A stretch of 64,000 nucleotides of DNA from contig CAWBZX010000032.1 of assembly GCA_963793295.1 (NCBI GenBank), forward strand, positions 144,834 through 208,833. The letters run 5' to 3'. The translations under genes were made by a program, and so were the position numbers. Shown here piece by piece: positions 55,473 through 64,000 of the stretch. Under the pieces are notes generated by a model. That model made no database searches, was not told the origin of the DNA, and saw only the letters and a list, made by a program, of their open reading frames with translations. Position 1 is the first letter of the stretch. Each line of letters begins with the position of its first letter. Source of the DNA: JAHDHW01 sp963793295 (GTDB taxonomy: Bacteria > Bacteroidota > Bacteroidia > Chitinophagales > Saprospiraceae).

Positions 55473-57884
55473 TTAGGGTTGATTATAAAATTGGAGGTAA
55501 TTTTTTCCTTCAAGCATCCTGCATAAATCATTGGAAACCATCTCGTTGATCTCAAGCATCCCATCTGGAAGCCTGAGGAGCAAACCCAAACCTAAAAGTC
55601 TTTGCAGGATGACAGCATAACTATTATTATACGCGGGTCCAAAAAGTTTACGAAGATGATATTCGTTCGTCTTTCTTTCCCTCATAATCAAAGTGAGCAA
55701 CAAACCTGTGTTGGAGTCAATAAAATCCGGCAACGCATAAGCTGGAATCCATTCATGATAAATTGCATCATTATTTATTTTTTTGGAAGTAACAGACCAA
55801 TAATTAAGAGCTTCGCCAATATTTCCATCAGATATTTGGTAAATCTTGGCAATCATTTTTCGAAAGTCATTTGGCGGAATTTCCTGACCGTCAATCGTCA
55901 TCATTTTTTTATGCGTTGCTCCATGCCTTAAAACTATAGCCTCATGAATATTCTCCAGGCTCATCCTGTCCATATTAATTTCGGATTGAAATGCTTTCTT
56001 TATATCAAAAAAACGATTTAAGTAGGCTTTAAACCAGTTGCTCATGGATACTAAAAAGAAAATATCATCTGAGTTTTCATCGATAAATTCCAATAACGTT
56101 TGGATGTTTCGACTAATCGGAAACTGTGGATGGCTCCATAATTCAAGATCATCAATCCAAATCAGTGAAGATTGGTTGAGGGTATGTTTTTTAATAAAGT
56201 TGAGTGCTTCTTCCAGATCACAATTAGTGTTCATTCGTCTGCCACTCACCGTGATAGTAGAATATGGAGTAAGTAATATCGAATGATTGCGAAAAAAACG
56301 ATTAGCCACTGCATGACCGAATAGTGATTTGCCAGAGAGCCGTTGGCCGGTTACGGCAATCGCTCCTCGGAATCCGTCTTTCCAGTTAGAAATTATTGTT
56401 TCCGAATGTTTGATTTCTGATTCCCGTCCAACCCAAAAAGTTTCACCGATAAAACCTTTGGTTAAAAAAATGCTTGTGTAATACTGGTTTTCTGGATCTG
56501 GTTTTCTGCATTTTACGAAGCGTATTATTTTTTCAGAAGTACTTAAAGAGGCTTCCTCTTCAACAGTTTTTTGAAATCGCCGAATAACACTCAGCTGTTT
56601 TGTAAGCCAAAATTTTACTTTATCTAATAAGCGTATGTTTCTTAGTTTAAACTGATTAACCGTTGAATATAAAGGCATTTTTAAAAAAACATTATCTGCC
56701 TGATAAAATTTGGTTATTTTAAATTCATCCTGGAGTCTGTTTTTAATGATTTTTTGGAGACTAATTATTCTTTTTTCGGCCTCTGCTGATTTATTAAAAT
56801 AAGTATTTAGAAACTGTTTGAATTCATCAAAGGTAACCTGCTGTGTTTTTATATCCTTCAATTCTGTAGAAATGACCGCCATTCGGTTTTGAATATGAAA
56901 AACGGACATTTTTAGGCTATTTTGTGCGTCTTCCGTTAGTTCCCAAATTTCATAGATAACGGGCATGATTTCAGATTCCAACCATTGTTTTACCAGCCTT
57001 TTAAAGTTTACTTCTCGCAAATAAATAACACCCCTGTCAATATCAATTGGAATCTGGTTTTTTTTAGGCCAAAGGTTAAAAATCTCTTCGATTGAATCGG
57101 TGAATAACTCTCCATAATTTGGAATATTCAATTCGCTTTCCAGGTCCTCGAGCTTAGCTGCCAATCTTCCTGGCCTTAGTTCTTTTTCGGTTTCAAAAGC
57201 ATCTTTGATTAATTCAATGGTCAAATCGCCTTTTGCCTTAAAATGGATATTATTTTCTTTACAGGTTTTAATACTATTTTCAATTAACTTTTGAATATTC
57301 TGAAACCCTTCAGCAACTTTTTTAATCTCCCCAAAATAATTTAATAAATCAAGACATTGCTCAGCCACTTCTTTGATTTGATTGCGGTATAGAGGCCAAG
57401 GGTTCTTTTGTAATTTCCAGCGATTGATCCGCTTTTCTATGACTCTTTTCTGGGTTCCCCCTTTTTCATAATCTTGCGTTGGCAATTTTTTCAAATCCTC
57501 CACAGCAGCTATTATCACATCTTTGGATTGAAGACGAAGGGTTTTTAAATCATCGTGTGTAGCATAGCCATCTGATCTTAAAAAATAGGCTTTTTGACTT
57601 TGAAATAGAATGTTGCAACATAGAATAAGAAATGATTTGGCTGCATCTGCCCAGATATAATTGTTGAAGTAATGCTCATAATCTGAATCAGTTGGTTTTG
57701 TGTTTTTTTCTAATAGTATTGAATGATGATAATCACCCAGGGCAATCATTTCTTCGGAAAGCCGCAGCGCATATTTTGCTAGAGATTCCATGTAAACCCT
57801 GGGATTATTAGTTTCCCAAGTTATGTCAATACTTTCCTCTAACATTTCTTCAAAACCGGTAAGAAGCGTCTGAGCATTTTCCAT
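55473..57884 (-). CDS. Large P-loop ATPase with helical N-region, partner of the MscS-like protein
   Basis: The 803-residue soluble protein is not one I can name. Residues 1-450 are mainly alpha-helical, with possible coiled coil near 180-250 and 365-390. A central AAA/STAND-like ATPase carries Walker A GQRLSGKS (513-520), Walker B LIWIDDL (574-580) and a sensor-like FLVSMSNWF near 605. The C-terminal 170 residues resemble a winged-helix or lid (REFGPAYN-type HLRKLFGPAY). No membrane helix is seen, so it is cytoplasmic. It is the first gene of an operon with the MscS-like protein and the antiporter, which it may control. Confidence 0.82.
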   Translation of the reverse strand: MENAQTLLTGFEEMLEESIDITWETNNPRVYMESLAKYALRLSEEMIALGDYHHSILLEKNTKPTDSDYEHYFNNYIWADAAKSFLILCCNILFQSQKAYFLRSDGYATHDDLKTLRLQSKDVIIAAVEDLKKLPTQDYEKGGTQKRVIEKRINRWKLQKNPWPLYRNQIKEVAEQCLDLLNYFGEIKKVAEGFQNIQKLIENSIKTCKENNIHFKAKGDLTIELIKDAFETEKELRPGRLAAKLEDLESELNIPNYGELFTDSIEEIFNLWPKKNQIPIDIDRGVIYLREVNFKRLVKQWLESEIMPVIYEIWELTEDAQNSLKMSVFHIQNRMAVISTELKDIKTQQVTFDEFKQFLNTYFNKSAEAEKRIISLQKIIKNRLQDEFKITKFYQADNVFLKMPLYSTVNQFKLRNIRLLDKVKFWLTKQLSVIRRFQKTVEEEASLSTSEKIIRFVKCRKPDPENQYYTSIFLTKGFIGETFWVGRESEIKHSETIISNWKDGFRGAIAVTGQRLSGKSLFGHAVANRFFRNHSILLTPYSTITVSGRRMNTNCDLEEALNFIKKHTLNQSSLIWIDDLELWSHPQFPISRNIQTLLEFIDENSDDIFFLVSMSNWFKAYLNRFFDIKKAFQSEINMDRMSLENIHEAIVLRHGATHKKMMTIDGQEIPPNDFRKMIAKIYQISDGNIGEALNYWSVTSKKINNDAIYHEWIPAYALPDFIDSNTGLLLTLIMRERKTNEYHLRKLFGPAYNNSYAVILQRLLGLGLLLRLPDGMLEINEMVSNDLCRMLEGKNYLQFYNQP

Positions 57885-58395
57885 TCAAAAAATCTTAATT
57901 GTGTTTTTCGTAATAAATAAGTGGAGTTTTGTATTACAAAGCGAAATTGTATTTAAATATTTTTTAAATCATAGGAATTATTCAAAAAAAGGATTAAATA
58001 TGTAATAAAGGTAAATTAAACATTATTATTTAAAAGTTTCAAAACCTTTTTCATTTGGTCCAAAAATATAAATTTTATTGAGAGAAACGCTTATTTTTTC
58101 AAAGTCATGAAAGAAAGACTAAGGGTTTTAAAATGGTCACAAAATTTTAGGTTCATTTTTTAAAAGCATGCATTTTACTTGTAAATTATTAAGTAAATAA
58201 GGGTAGACTTTTTCATAAAATCAAAGATTAATGAATTCCTTCTGTCTTAAAAAAAACAGCTTTTTGTTAAAATTGAAAATCTAAATTTTTTCTGTTTATT
58301 TAAAACATTTTATCTTCCTGCCGCTAATCCTTCATTTCATCTTTAAAAATTAAAATAATTCTTCTAACTTTAAGAGTTGAACACAAAATCTAAAT
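57885..58395. other. 511-base divergent intergenic region
   Basis: AT-rich spacer between the ATPase operon and the formate dehydrogenase operon. A 7-base dyad TTTACTT/AAGTAAA (58174-58180 with 58191-58197) is the only structure I see. TAACTTTA near 58375 is one base off a -7 element and may serve the formate dehydrogenase genes. No gene is present. Confidence 0.45.
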
Positions 58396-60051
58396 ATGTC
58401 AGATAATTTAAGCGAACTCTCCGGAAGAAAAGGCATTGTTGATAATCTTTTCGAAAAGATGGGAAAGGCTGCTATTGATACTGGAACTCCTACGCAGGAA
58501 GACCTTGACCAATTAGCCGAAGAATTTTTGATGGGTAAAGCAAATACCTACGGTACGGCTACCTTTTATGACTTTATGAAGCCCGAAAATAAAGGCAAAA
58601 AAGTGTATGTCTGTAATGGATCCGCATGTTTGTGTGCTGGTACCCAGGATCAGGTCCATCATAATCTGGAAACGTATTTTATTGAAGAAGAGATTGGTCA
58701 TATGACCTGCTTGGGCCGTTGTCACGAAAATGGTGCTTTCCATTATAAAGGGAAAAACTATTCCGCACGATCCAAAAGTGAGATGGATGCTATTTTTAAA
58801 GGAAGTTCCGATACATTGAATAAGGACAGTTATAATGTACAGACTATCGGTAAGCAAATCCTCACCATTCCTTCTGATGGAATAAAATCTATCGTTACCT
58901 TATTTGAAAAAATGGTAAAGCAGGACGCTGAAGATGTCCTTACGGAATTAATTAAAGCCAATTTAAGAGGACGAGGTGGTGCTGGTTTTCCGATCGGTTT
59001 AAAACTTGAAGGTTGCCGAAATACGGAAAGCGATACCCGGTTTATCATTTGCAATGCCGATGAAGGTGACCCCGGAGCTTATTCTGACCGCTACTTACTG
59101 GAGCAGCATCCCTACAAACTTTTACTTGGAATGATGATCGCCGGTTATGCTGCCAATGCGAATTGGGGAGTCCTTTATATTCGGGCTGAGTATCCGGAAG
59201 CGATTGAAATCTGTGAAAGCGCCATTAAAGATTTTCAGGATAATAATTTGCTTGGTGAAAATATCAGAAACAGTGGATTTAGTTTTGATTTCAAAATTAT
59301 AAAAGCGCAGGGAGCTTATATCTGTGGAGAGGAAACGGCCTTGATTAATTCAATTGAAGGGCAGCGACCTGAAGTGAGAATCCGGCCTCCCTACCCTACG
59401 CAAAAAGGATTATTCAACAAACCTACAGCTGTTAATAATGTCGAAACACTCGCTGCTTTGCCCTACATTTTAGAGAATGGAGGAGATCATCACGCTACCA
59501 TTGGCTCCGAAAAATCAAAAGGGACCAAGCTAATGTGTTTGGATAGTTTTTTTAATAAACCCGGGATTTATGAAGTGGAAATGGGAACGCCTTTGAGTAA
59601 AGTGATATATGAATTTGGAGGAGGTTTTAAAAAGCCGGTAAAAGCCATGCAAATCGGTGGTCCACTTGGAGGAATCGTTCCTGTGGAAAGTGCGGACGAC
59701 TTAACAGTTGATTTTGAATCTTTTGCAAAAAACGGCTTTTTGTTGGGCCATGCCTCCGTGGTTTGTATTCCTTTAGATTTTCCAATGGTTAAATATTTAG
59801 AACATCTTTTTGAATTTGCAGCTTACGAAAGTTGTGGAAAATGTTTCCCTTGCAGATTGGGAACAAAACGGGGCCAGGAGCTTTTGACAAAAGCCATCAC
59901 ATCTGAATATCAAATCGACAAAGTATTATTTTTTGATCTGTTGGATACGCTACAAAATGGTTCACTTTGTGCACATGGAGGTGGAATTCCGTTGCCAGTA
60001 AGAAATGCCATGCATTATTTTGAAGAAGAGTTAAGAGAGTATTTTTATTAG
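58396..60051 (+). CDS. NAD-dependent formate dehydrogenase diaphorase subunit (NuoE-NuoF fusion)
   Basis: The 551-residue protein joins a NuoE-like [2Fe-2S] domain (Cys73, Cys78, Cys105, Cys109) to a NuoF-like flavoprotein. The latter has the FMN loop GRGGAGFP (192-199), NAD site ADEGDPGAYSDR, GAYICGEETALI and a C-terminal [4Fe-4S] site (ESCGKCFPCRLGT and SLCAHGG). This corresponds to the combined gamma and beta subunits of soluble NAD-linked formate dehydrogenases. It passes electrons from the molybdenum subunit to NAD. The NuoG-like catalytic gene follows after 93 bases. Confidence 0.94.
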   Translation: MSDNLSELSGRKGIVDNLFEKMGKAAIDTGTPTQEDLDQLAEEFLMGKANTYGTATFYDFMKPENKGKKVYVCNGSACLCAGTQDQVHHNLETYFIEEEIGHMTCLGRCHENGAFHYKGKNYSARSKSEMDAIFKGSSDTLNKDSYNVQTIGKQILTIPSDGIKSIVTLFEKMVKQDAEDVLTELIKANLRGRGGAGFPIGLKLEGCRNTESDTRFIICNADEGDPGAYSDRYLLEQHPYKLLLGMMIAGYAANANWGVLYIRAEYPEAIEICESAIKDFQDNNLLGENIRNSGFSFDFKIIKAQGAYICGEETALINSIEGQRPEVRIRPPYPTQKGLFNKPTAVNNVETLAALPYILENGGDHHATIGSEKSKGTKLMCLDSFFNKPGIYEVEMGTPLSKVIYEFGGGFKKPVKAMQIGGPLGGIVPVESADDLTVDFESFAKNGFLLGHASVVCIPLDFPMVKYLEHLFEFAAYESCGKCFPCRLGTKRGQELLTKAITSEYQIDKVLFFDLLDTLQNGSLCAHGGGIPLPVRNAMHYFEEELREYFY

Positions 60052-60144
60052 ATATTTTGAACCCGAAAATTCGTTATCTATTTAATTTGAATGATCAGAG
60101 AAACGGAAACCTTTCTTTTTCGTAAATTATAAGAAAGTAATAAT

Positions 60145-62892
60145 ATGACTACCAACCCAAAAGTAAAAACGAAGTTCGCCTACATCAATGATATGCCTTA
60201 CGAAATCAAGGAAGGCGAAACGATCCTATCTTTTCTAAAAAGATATCAAGGTGAAAATACAGTGCCTACGCTTTGTGATGCTCCAAATTTGAAACCCTTT
60301 GGTTCTTGCAGAGTTTGCAGTGTTGAAGTTTCTCTGGAAAAGGATGGCAGGCGGAAAACCATGGCTTCGTGCCACACCCCAATAATGGACGGCAGTTTTA
60401 TTTATCCAAACTCTAAAAGTGTTCGTGCGCTTCGTAAAAACATTTTGGAGTTGGTCATTACTGACCATCCTTTGGATTGCCTCACTTGTGAAGTAAATGG
60501 AAATTGTGAATTGCAAAGCGTGGCTGCACAAGTTGGAATTACCGGAGTTCGGTATCCTGAAGGCGAAAATCATTTGAGCAAACAAAAAGACTTGAGCCAT
60601 CCTTATATGGTTTCCGATATGTCAAAATGTATCAATTGCTATCGCTGCGTAAGAGCTTGCGATGAGGTACAGGGTGAATTGGTTTTGAGTATGGCTGGAA
60701 GAGGTTTTGACAGTCATATTGTAAAAGGAAATGACTTGTCTTTTATGGACTCTGATTGTGTCAGTTGTGGTGCTTGTGCTCAGGCTTGTCCAACAGCAGC
60801 TATCTCTGATGTCTTCAAGTCTAAATCTGCATTGGTTGCTGAAAAAACACGTACAGTTTGTACTTATTGTGGCGTTGGTTGTAATTTGGAAGTATCATCA
60901 GCAGATGGTGAAATTTTCAGTATACAAGCACCCTGGGATGCAGAGGTTAATCAAGGACATACTTGCCTTAAAGGCCGTTTTGCCTTTGGTTTCTATGATC
61001 ATCCTGATCGGCTCAGGGAACCAATGATTAAAAAGAATGGAGAATTTGTAGAGGTAAGCTGGGATGAAGCCTATGATTATATCGCCAACAAACTAAATGG
61101 TTATAAAAGAGAATTTGGCCCGGATTTCTTGGCTGGAATTTCTTCTTCCCGCTGTACGAATGAAGAGAATTATCTGATGCAAAAATTTATGCGGGCAGTA
61201 ATTGGGACGAATAATATTGATGGATGTGCCAGAGTTTGCCACTCTCCTACAGCGCTTGGGATGCAAAGAACATTTGGAACTGGAGCAGCTACCAATTCAA
61301 TTGAAGATTTGAAATACACGGATTGCATTATGGTCATCGGTGCGAACCCAACTGATGCGCATCCTGTGACTGGGGCAAAATTGAAACAGCATGCCATGAA
61401 AGGAAAAATGACTATTGTCATTGATCCACGAAGAACTGAAATGGCAAGATATGCGCATTATCATCTTGCGCTTCGTCCAGGAACTAATGTTGCTGTTTTA
61501 AATATGATGATGCATTATATTATTGAGGAAGGATTGGCTGATAATGACTTTGTTGAATCACGAACAGAAGGTTTTGATAAATTTCTAAACGAAATCAAAA
61601 ATATCAATATCGATGAAATGGAGAAGATTTCGGGAGTTGATCGAAATTTGGTGAGAGAAGCAGCTATTGCTTATGCTTCTGCTGATAAAGCAATGTCCTT
61701 TCATGGATTGGGTGTTACAGAACATTCTCAAGGAACATTTGCAGTAATGCAGATTGCCAATCTTGCAATGCTAACTGGAAATATCGGTCGTCAAGGGGTC
61801 GGTGTAAATCCATTGAGGGGACAGAACAATGTCCAGGGAAGTGCTGATATGGGCGTTCAGCCGCATCAGGGAGCTGGTTATCTTGATGTTACAAAACCTG
61901 AGATTAATAAGCGTTACAAAGAGTTTTACGGTGTAGAGGTACCAAAAGAAATTGGTTATAAAATTCCTGAGATGTTTGATGCTGCTATTGCTGGTCAATT
62001 AAAAGCAATTTGGATAATCGGTGAAGATGTGGTTCAAACAGATCCAAATACGCAAAAAGTAATTAAAGCCATAGAAAGCACAGACTTGGTCATTGTGCAG
62101 GAACTTTTTATGACAGAAACTGCAAAATATGCTGATGTTCTTTTACCCGGCGCTTCTTTTATTGAAAAAAGCGGAACCTTTACCAATGGAGAACGACGTG
62201 TTCAGCGGGTGAATAAAATTGTTGAACCAGTTGGTAATTCTAAAGCTGATGGTCAGATTATCGTGGATATCATGAATAGAATGGGCTATCCTCAGCCAGA
62301 TTATACTCCTGATGGAATGTTGGAAGAAATTTCTCAAATCGTACCTTTCTTTGCAGGAATTAAGTGGGATGAGCTAGGTAAAAATGGAAAACAATGGCCT
62401 GTAGCGCCAGATGGTACTGATACTAAAATTTTGCATCTTGAAGAGTTTAAAAGAGGAAAAGGATACTTTGAATTTCATCCTTTTGAAGAAACTGTTGAAA
62501 TCACCGAACATGGAAAAGATTATCCATACATTTTGACCACGAATAGAGAACTGGAGCATTATAATTGTGGCGCGATGACTCGTCGAACTGGAAATGTCGA
62601 AATCCTAACTGATGATTATTTGATGATTAATCCAAAGGATGCTTCAGAAAATTTAATCAATGATGGTGAAATGGTTTGCCTGGAATCTCCACGCGGCAAA
62701 GTTGATATTAAAGCAAGAATTACTGATGAAGTTAATCCTGGGGTTTTGAGTACCACTTTCCATTTTCCTGAAATCATGGTCAATAATATTACTTCTGATG
62801 TTCATGATTCTGAGGCAATTTGCCCGGAATATAAAGTAGTTTCAGTTCGAATTCGGAAAAGTAAAGGAAAATATAAGGCTGTAGAAAGTTAA
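60145..62892 (+). CDS. Formate dehydrogenase catalytic subunit, molybdopterin type, NuoG-like N-domain
   Basis: The 915-residue catalytic subunit oxidises formate to CO2. It carries an N-terminal [2Fe-2S] domain (Cys44, 55, 58, 76), a His-Cys3 cluster (His108, Cys112, 115, 121), two ferredoxin-type [4Fe-4S] sites (Cys162/165/168/172 and 205/208/211/215) and a further [4Fe-4S] (Cys239, 242, 246, 274). A bis-MGD domain follows. The active-site residue is Cys365 in CARVCHSPT, so no selenocysteine is needed. The C-terminal domain (NRELEHYNCGAMTRRTGNV) binds the pterin. With the fused diaphorase it forms an Fds-type NAD-linked enzyme. No fdhD or FdsD chaperone gene is visible here. Confidence 0.95.
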   Translation: MTTNPKVKTKFAYINDMPYEIKEGETILSFLKRYQGENTVPTLCDAPNLKPFGSCRVCSVEVSLEKDGRRKTMASCHTPIMDGSFIYPNSKSVRALRKNILELVITDHPLDCLTCEVNGNCELQSVAAQVGITGVRYPEGENHLSKQKDLSHPYMVSDMSKCINCYRCVRACDEVQGELVLSMAGRGFDSHIVKGNDLSFMDSDCVSCGACAQACPTAAISDVFKSKSALVAEKTRTVCTYCGVGCNLEVSSADGEIFSIQAPWDAEVNQGHTCLKGRFAFGFYDHPDRLREPMIKKNGEFVEVSWDEAYDYIANKLNGYKREFGPDFLAGISSSRCTNEENYLMQKFMRAVIGTNNIDGCARVCHSPTALGMQRTFGTGAATNSIEDLKYTDCIMVIGANPTDAHPVTGAKLKQHAMKGKMTIVIDPRRTEMARYAHYHLALRPGTNVAVLNMMMHYIIEEGLADNDFVESRTEGFDKFLNEIKNINIDEMEKISGVDRNLVREAAIAYASADKAMSFHGLGVTEHSQGTFAVMQIANLAMLTGNIGRQGVGVNPLRGQNNVQGSADMGVQPHQGAGYLDVTKPEINKRYKEFYGVEVPKEIGYKIPEMFDAAIAGQLKAIWIIGEDVVQTDPNTQKVIKAIESTDLVIVQELFMTETAKYADVLLPGASFIEKSGTFTNGERRVQRVNKIVEPVGNSKADGQIIVDIMNRMGYPQPDYTPDGMLEEISQIVPFFAGIKWDELGKNGKQWPVAPDGTDTKILHLEEFKRGKGYFEFHPFEETVEITEHGKDYPYILTTNRELEHYNCGAMTRRTGNVEILTDDYLMINPKDASENLINDGEMVCLESPRGKVDIKARITDEVNPGVLSTTFHFPEIMVNNITSDVHDSEAICPEYKVVSVRIRKSKGKYKAVES

Positions 62893-62929
62893 GGATTGTA
62901 TTTATAGACCGTAAACTTCCCGTAATTAA

Positions 62930-62962
62930 AAAACCTCAAAAGCGATTTGCTTTTGAGGTTTT
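62930..62962. terminator. Bidirectional terminator between the formate dehydrogenase gene and purM
   Basis: A perfect 14-base stem (62930-62943 with 62949-62962) has a 5-base loop and A/T-rich flanks, fitting both convergent genes. Confidence 0.9.
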
Positions 62963-62986
62963 CACATTTTTAATCACAATCAATGA

Positions 62987-64000
62987 TTAATAAACAAATT
63001 CACCATATTGACTTTTTATAGTCACTTTTTCTCCCTTATATTCTTCTACATGACCAATTATCTGGGCATCTATATTAAAACTTTTCGAGATATCGATAAT
63101 TTCCTGGGCATATTTTTCAGGTAAATAAGCTTCCAATCGATGACCCATGTTGAACACCTGATACATTTCTTTCCAACTGGTTTCAGCCTGCTCCTGGATC
63201 ATTTCAAATAAATAGGGCGTTGGTAGCAGGTTGTCTTTTATTATGTGTTTGTTGTTAACAAATTTTTGAACTTTAGTCTGGCCTCCGCCGGTACAATGGA
63301 TCAAACCATTAATTACTTTACGATGCGATTGCAGCATTTTAATTAAAACTGGTAAATACGTTCTTGTAGGAGAAAGAATCAATCTGCCGACATCTAAATC
63401 TTCATTAACTCCTTCAATAGTAATTTTATCAGTTAACCGCTGAACGCCCATGTATGCAACTTCTATAGGCATTCCACTGTCATAACTTTCCGGAAACATG
63501 TCAGCATAATCATAATTTAAAACATCATGACGCGCAGAAGTTAAACCATTGCTACCGGTGCCTCCATTATAATGATCTTCATAGCTTGCCTTTCCGGAAG
63601 AGGCCATTCCAACAATGACGTCTCCGGCTTTGATATCATTGATAATCAACTCATCGCGCCTCAATCGGGCAAAAGCGGTATAACCAACATCAATTGTGCG
63701 AACAATATCTCCAACGTCTGCGGTTTCTCCTCCAGCCAAATATGCACCGACGCCAATACTATTCAGCATTTCCAAAAAATCGTTGGCAGCGTTGATAATA
63801 GTACTAATAACTTCTCCAGTGATCAATCGTTTGTTACGGCCAATTGTCGAGGACAAGATAATATTATCGATCGCTCCAACACAGGCCATATCGTCAAGAT
63901 TCATGACAATAGCATCCTGTGCAATTCCTTTCCACACGTCCAGATTTCCTGTTTCACGCCAATACATATAAGCCAAGCTGGTTTCGTTGTAGATATGGCA
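62987..64000 (-). CDS. purM: Phosphoribosylformylglycinamidine cyclo-ligase, 5' end beyond the window
   Basis: PurM closes the imidazole ring in purine synthesis (AIR synthetase). The frame is open to the right edge (reading YNETSLAYMYW), so the TTG at 63976 is not the true start and roughly 60 N-terminal residues are missing. Visible features are ETADVGD, VIVGMASSGKASYEDHYN, a GGTGSNGLT phosphate loop and the HCTGGGQTK glycine-rich segment. This matches the approximately 390-residue Bacteroidota form of the enzyme. It converges with the formate dehydrogenase operon. Confidence 0.94.
   Translation of the reverse strand, partial: CHIYNETSLAYMYWRETGNLDVWKGIAQDAIVMNLDDMACVGAIDNIILSSTIGRNKRLITGEVISTIINAANDFLEMLNSIGVGAYLAGGETADVGDIVRTIDVGYTAFARLRRDELIINDIKAGDVIVGMASSGKASYEDHYNGGTGSNGLTSARHDVLNYDYADMFPESYDSGMPIEVAYMGVQRLTDKITIEGVNEDLDVGRLILSPTRTYLPVLIKMLQSHRKVINGLIHCTGGGQTKVQKFVNNKHIIKDNLLPTPYLFEMIQEQAETSWKEMYQVFNMGHRLEAYLPEKYAQEIIDISKSFNIDAQIIGHVEEYKGEKVTIKSQYGEFVY

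Noticed and set aside
1..64000. tRNA, rRNA, CRISPR arrays, insertion sequences or prophage
   Set aside because: No cloverleaf, rRNA-like stretch, regularly spaced repeats, transposase or phage gene was seen on either strand.

Overview
The window comes from an AT-rich chromosome of the phylum Bacteroidota, most likely a Saprospira/Lewinella-type or related lineage. The evidence is a T9SS C-terminal sorting domain on a secreted protein (45.7-45.9 kb), a PorE-like OmpA protein, a TonB receptor paired with a DUF4249 lipoprotein, DUF4296 and DUF4230 proteins, WG repeats, and several Bacteroidota-type -7 elements (TAnnTTTG) upstream of genes. The layout is mostly housekeeping in short operons. I saw no tRNA, rRNA, CRISPR array, phage or insertion sequence.

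Region by region. 0-3.2 kb (minus): folP, an unknown membrane protein, and a membrane protein cut by the left edge. 3.7-9 kb (plus): DUF4230 protein, TPMT-like methyltransferase, PorE-like OmpA protein, M23 peptidase. 9-12 kb (minus): histidine kinase and response regulator, then a DUF4296 lipoprotein and SixA-like phosphatase, with a candidate short RNA between the two pairs. 12.2-14.2 kb (plus): rlmH, a rhomboid protease and a YdcF-like protein. 14.2-21.1 kb (minus): DUF4249/TonB receptor, pruA, a frameshifted coaD, a macrodomain protein and an unknown secreted protein. 21.5-25 kb (plus): WG-repeat lipoprotein, M28 peptidase, and a nicotinamidase homologue lacking its catalytic Cys. 24.9-27.8 kb (minus): a DUF4440 gene with an in-frame stop, gdhA and folE. 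27.8-32.3 kb (plus): lipoprotein, tandem OmpA-like protein, coiled-coil/helix-hairpin-helix protein, lpdA.

32.4-38.6 kb (minus) is a three-gene RiPP-type operon: a C39-peptidase ABC exporter, an HlyD adaptor and a LanB-like protein that lacks the elimination domain. No convincing precursor, LanC or separate elimination protein is visible. 38.9-43.2 kb holds a lipase-like hydrolase, fmt, a small membrane protein and a fused oligopeptide ABC ATPase. 43.4-45.9 kb is a T9SS-exported protein broken by two frameshifts. 46-53.4 kb holds a DUF1028 protein, RNase D, an AsmA-like giant and purB.

53.4-57.9 kb (minus) is an unusual tight operon: a large P-loop ATPase, a small MscS-like protein and a CPA-type cation/proton antiporter. 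I regard it, with the LanB operon, as the best candidate for an undescribed system. 58.4-62.9 kb encodes an NAD-linked formate dehydrogenase (a fused NuoE/NuoF-like subunit plus a NuoG-like molybdenum subunit using Cys instead of Sec). purM is cut by the right edge.

A recurring oddity is single-base lesions: one in coaD, two in the T9SS protein, a nonsense codon in the DUF4440 gene and a one-base Cys-to-Gly change in pncA. Each of the three frameshifts disappears if one base is removed from a short homopolymer, so assembly error must be excluded before biological meaning is assigned.
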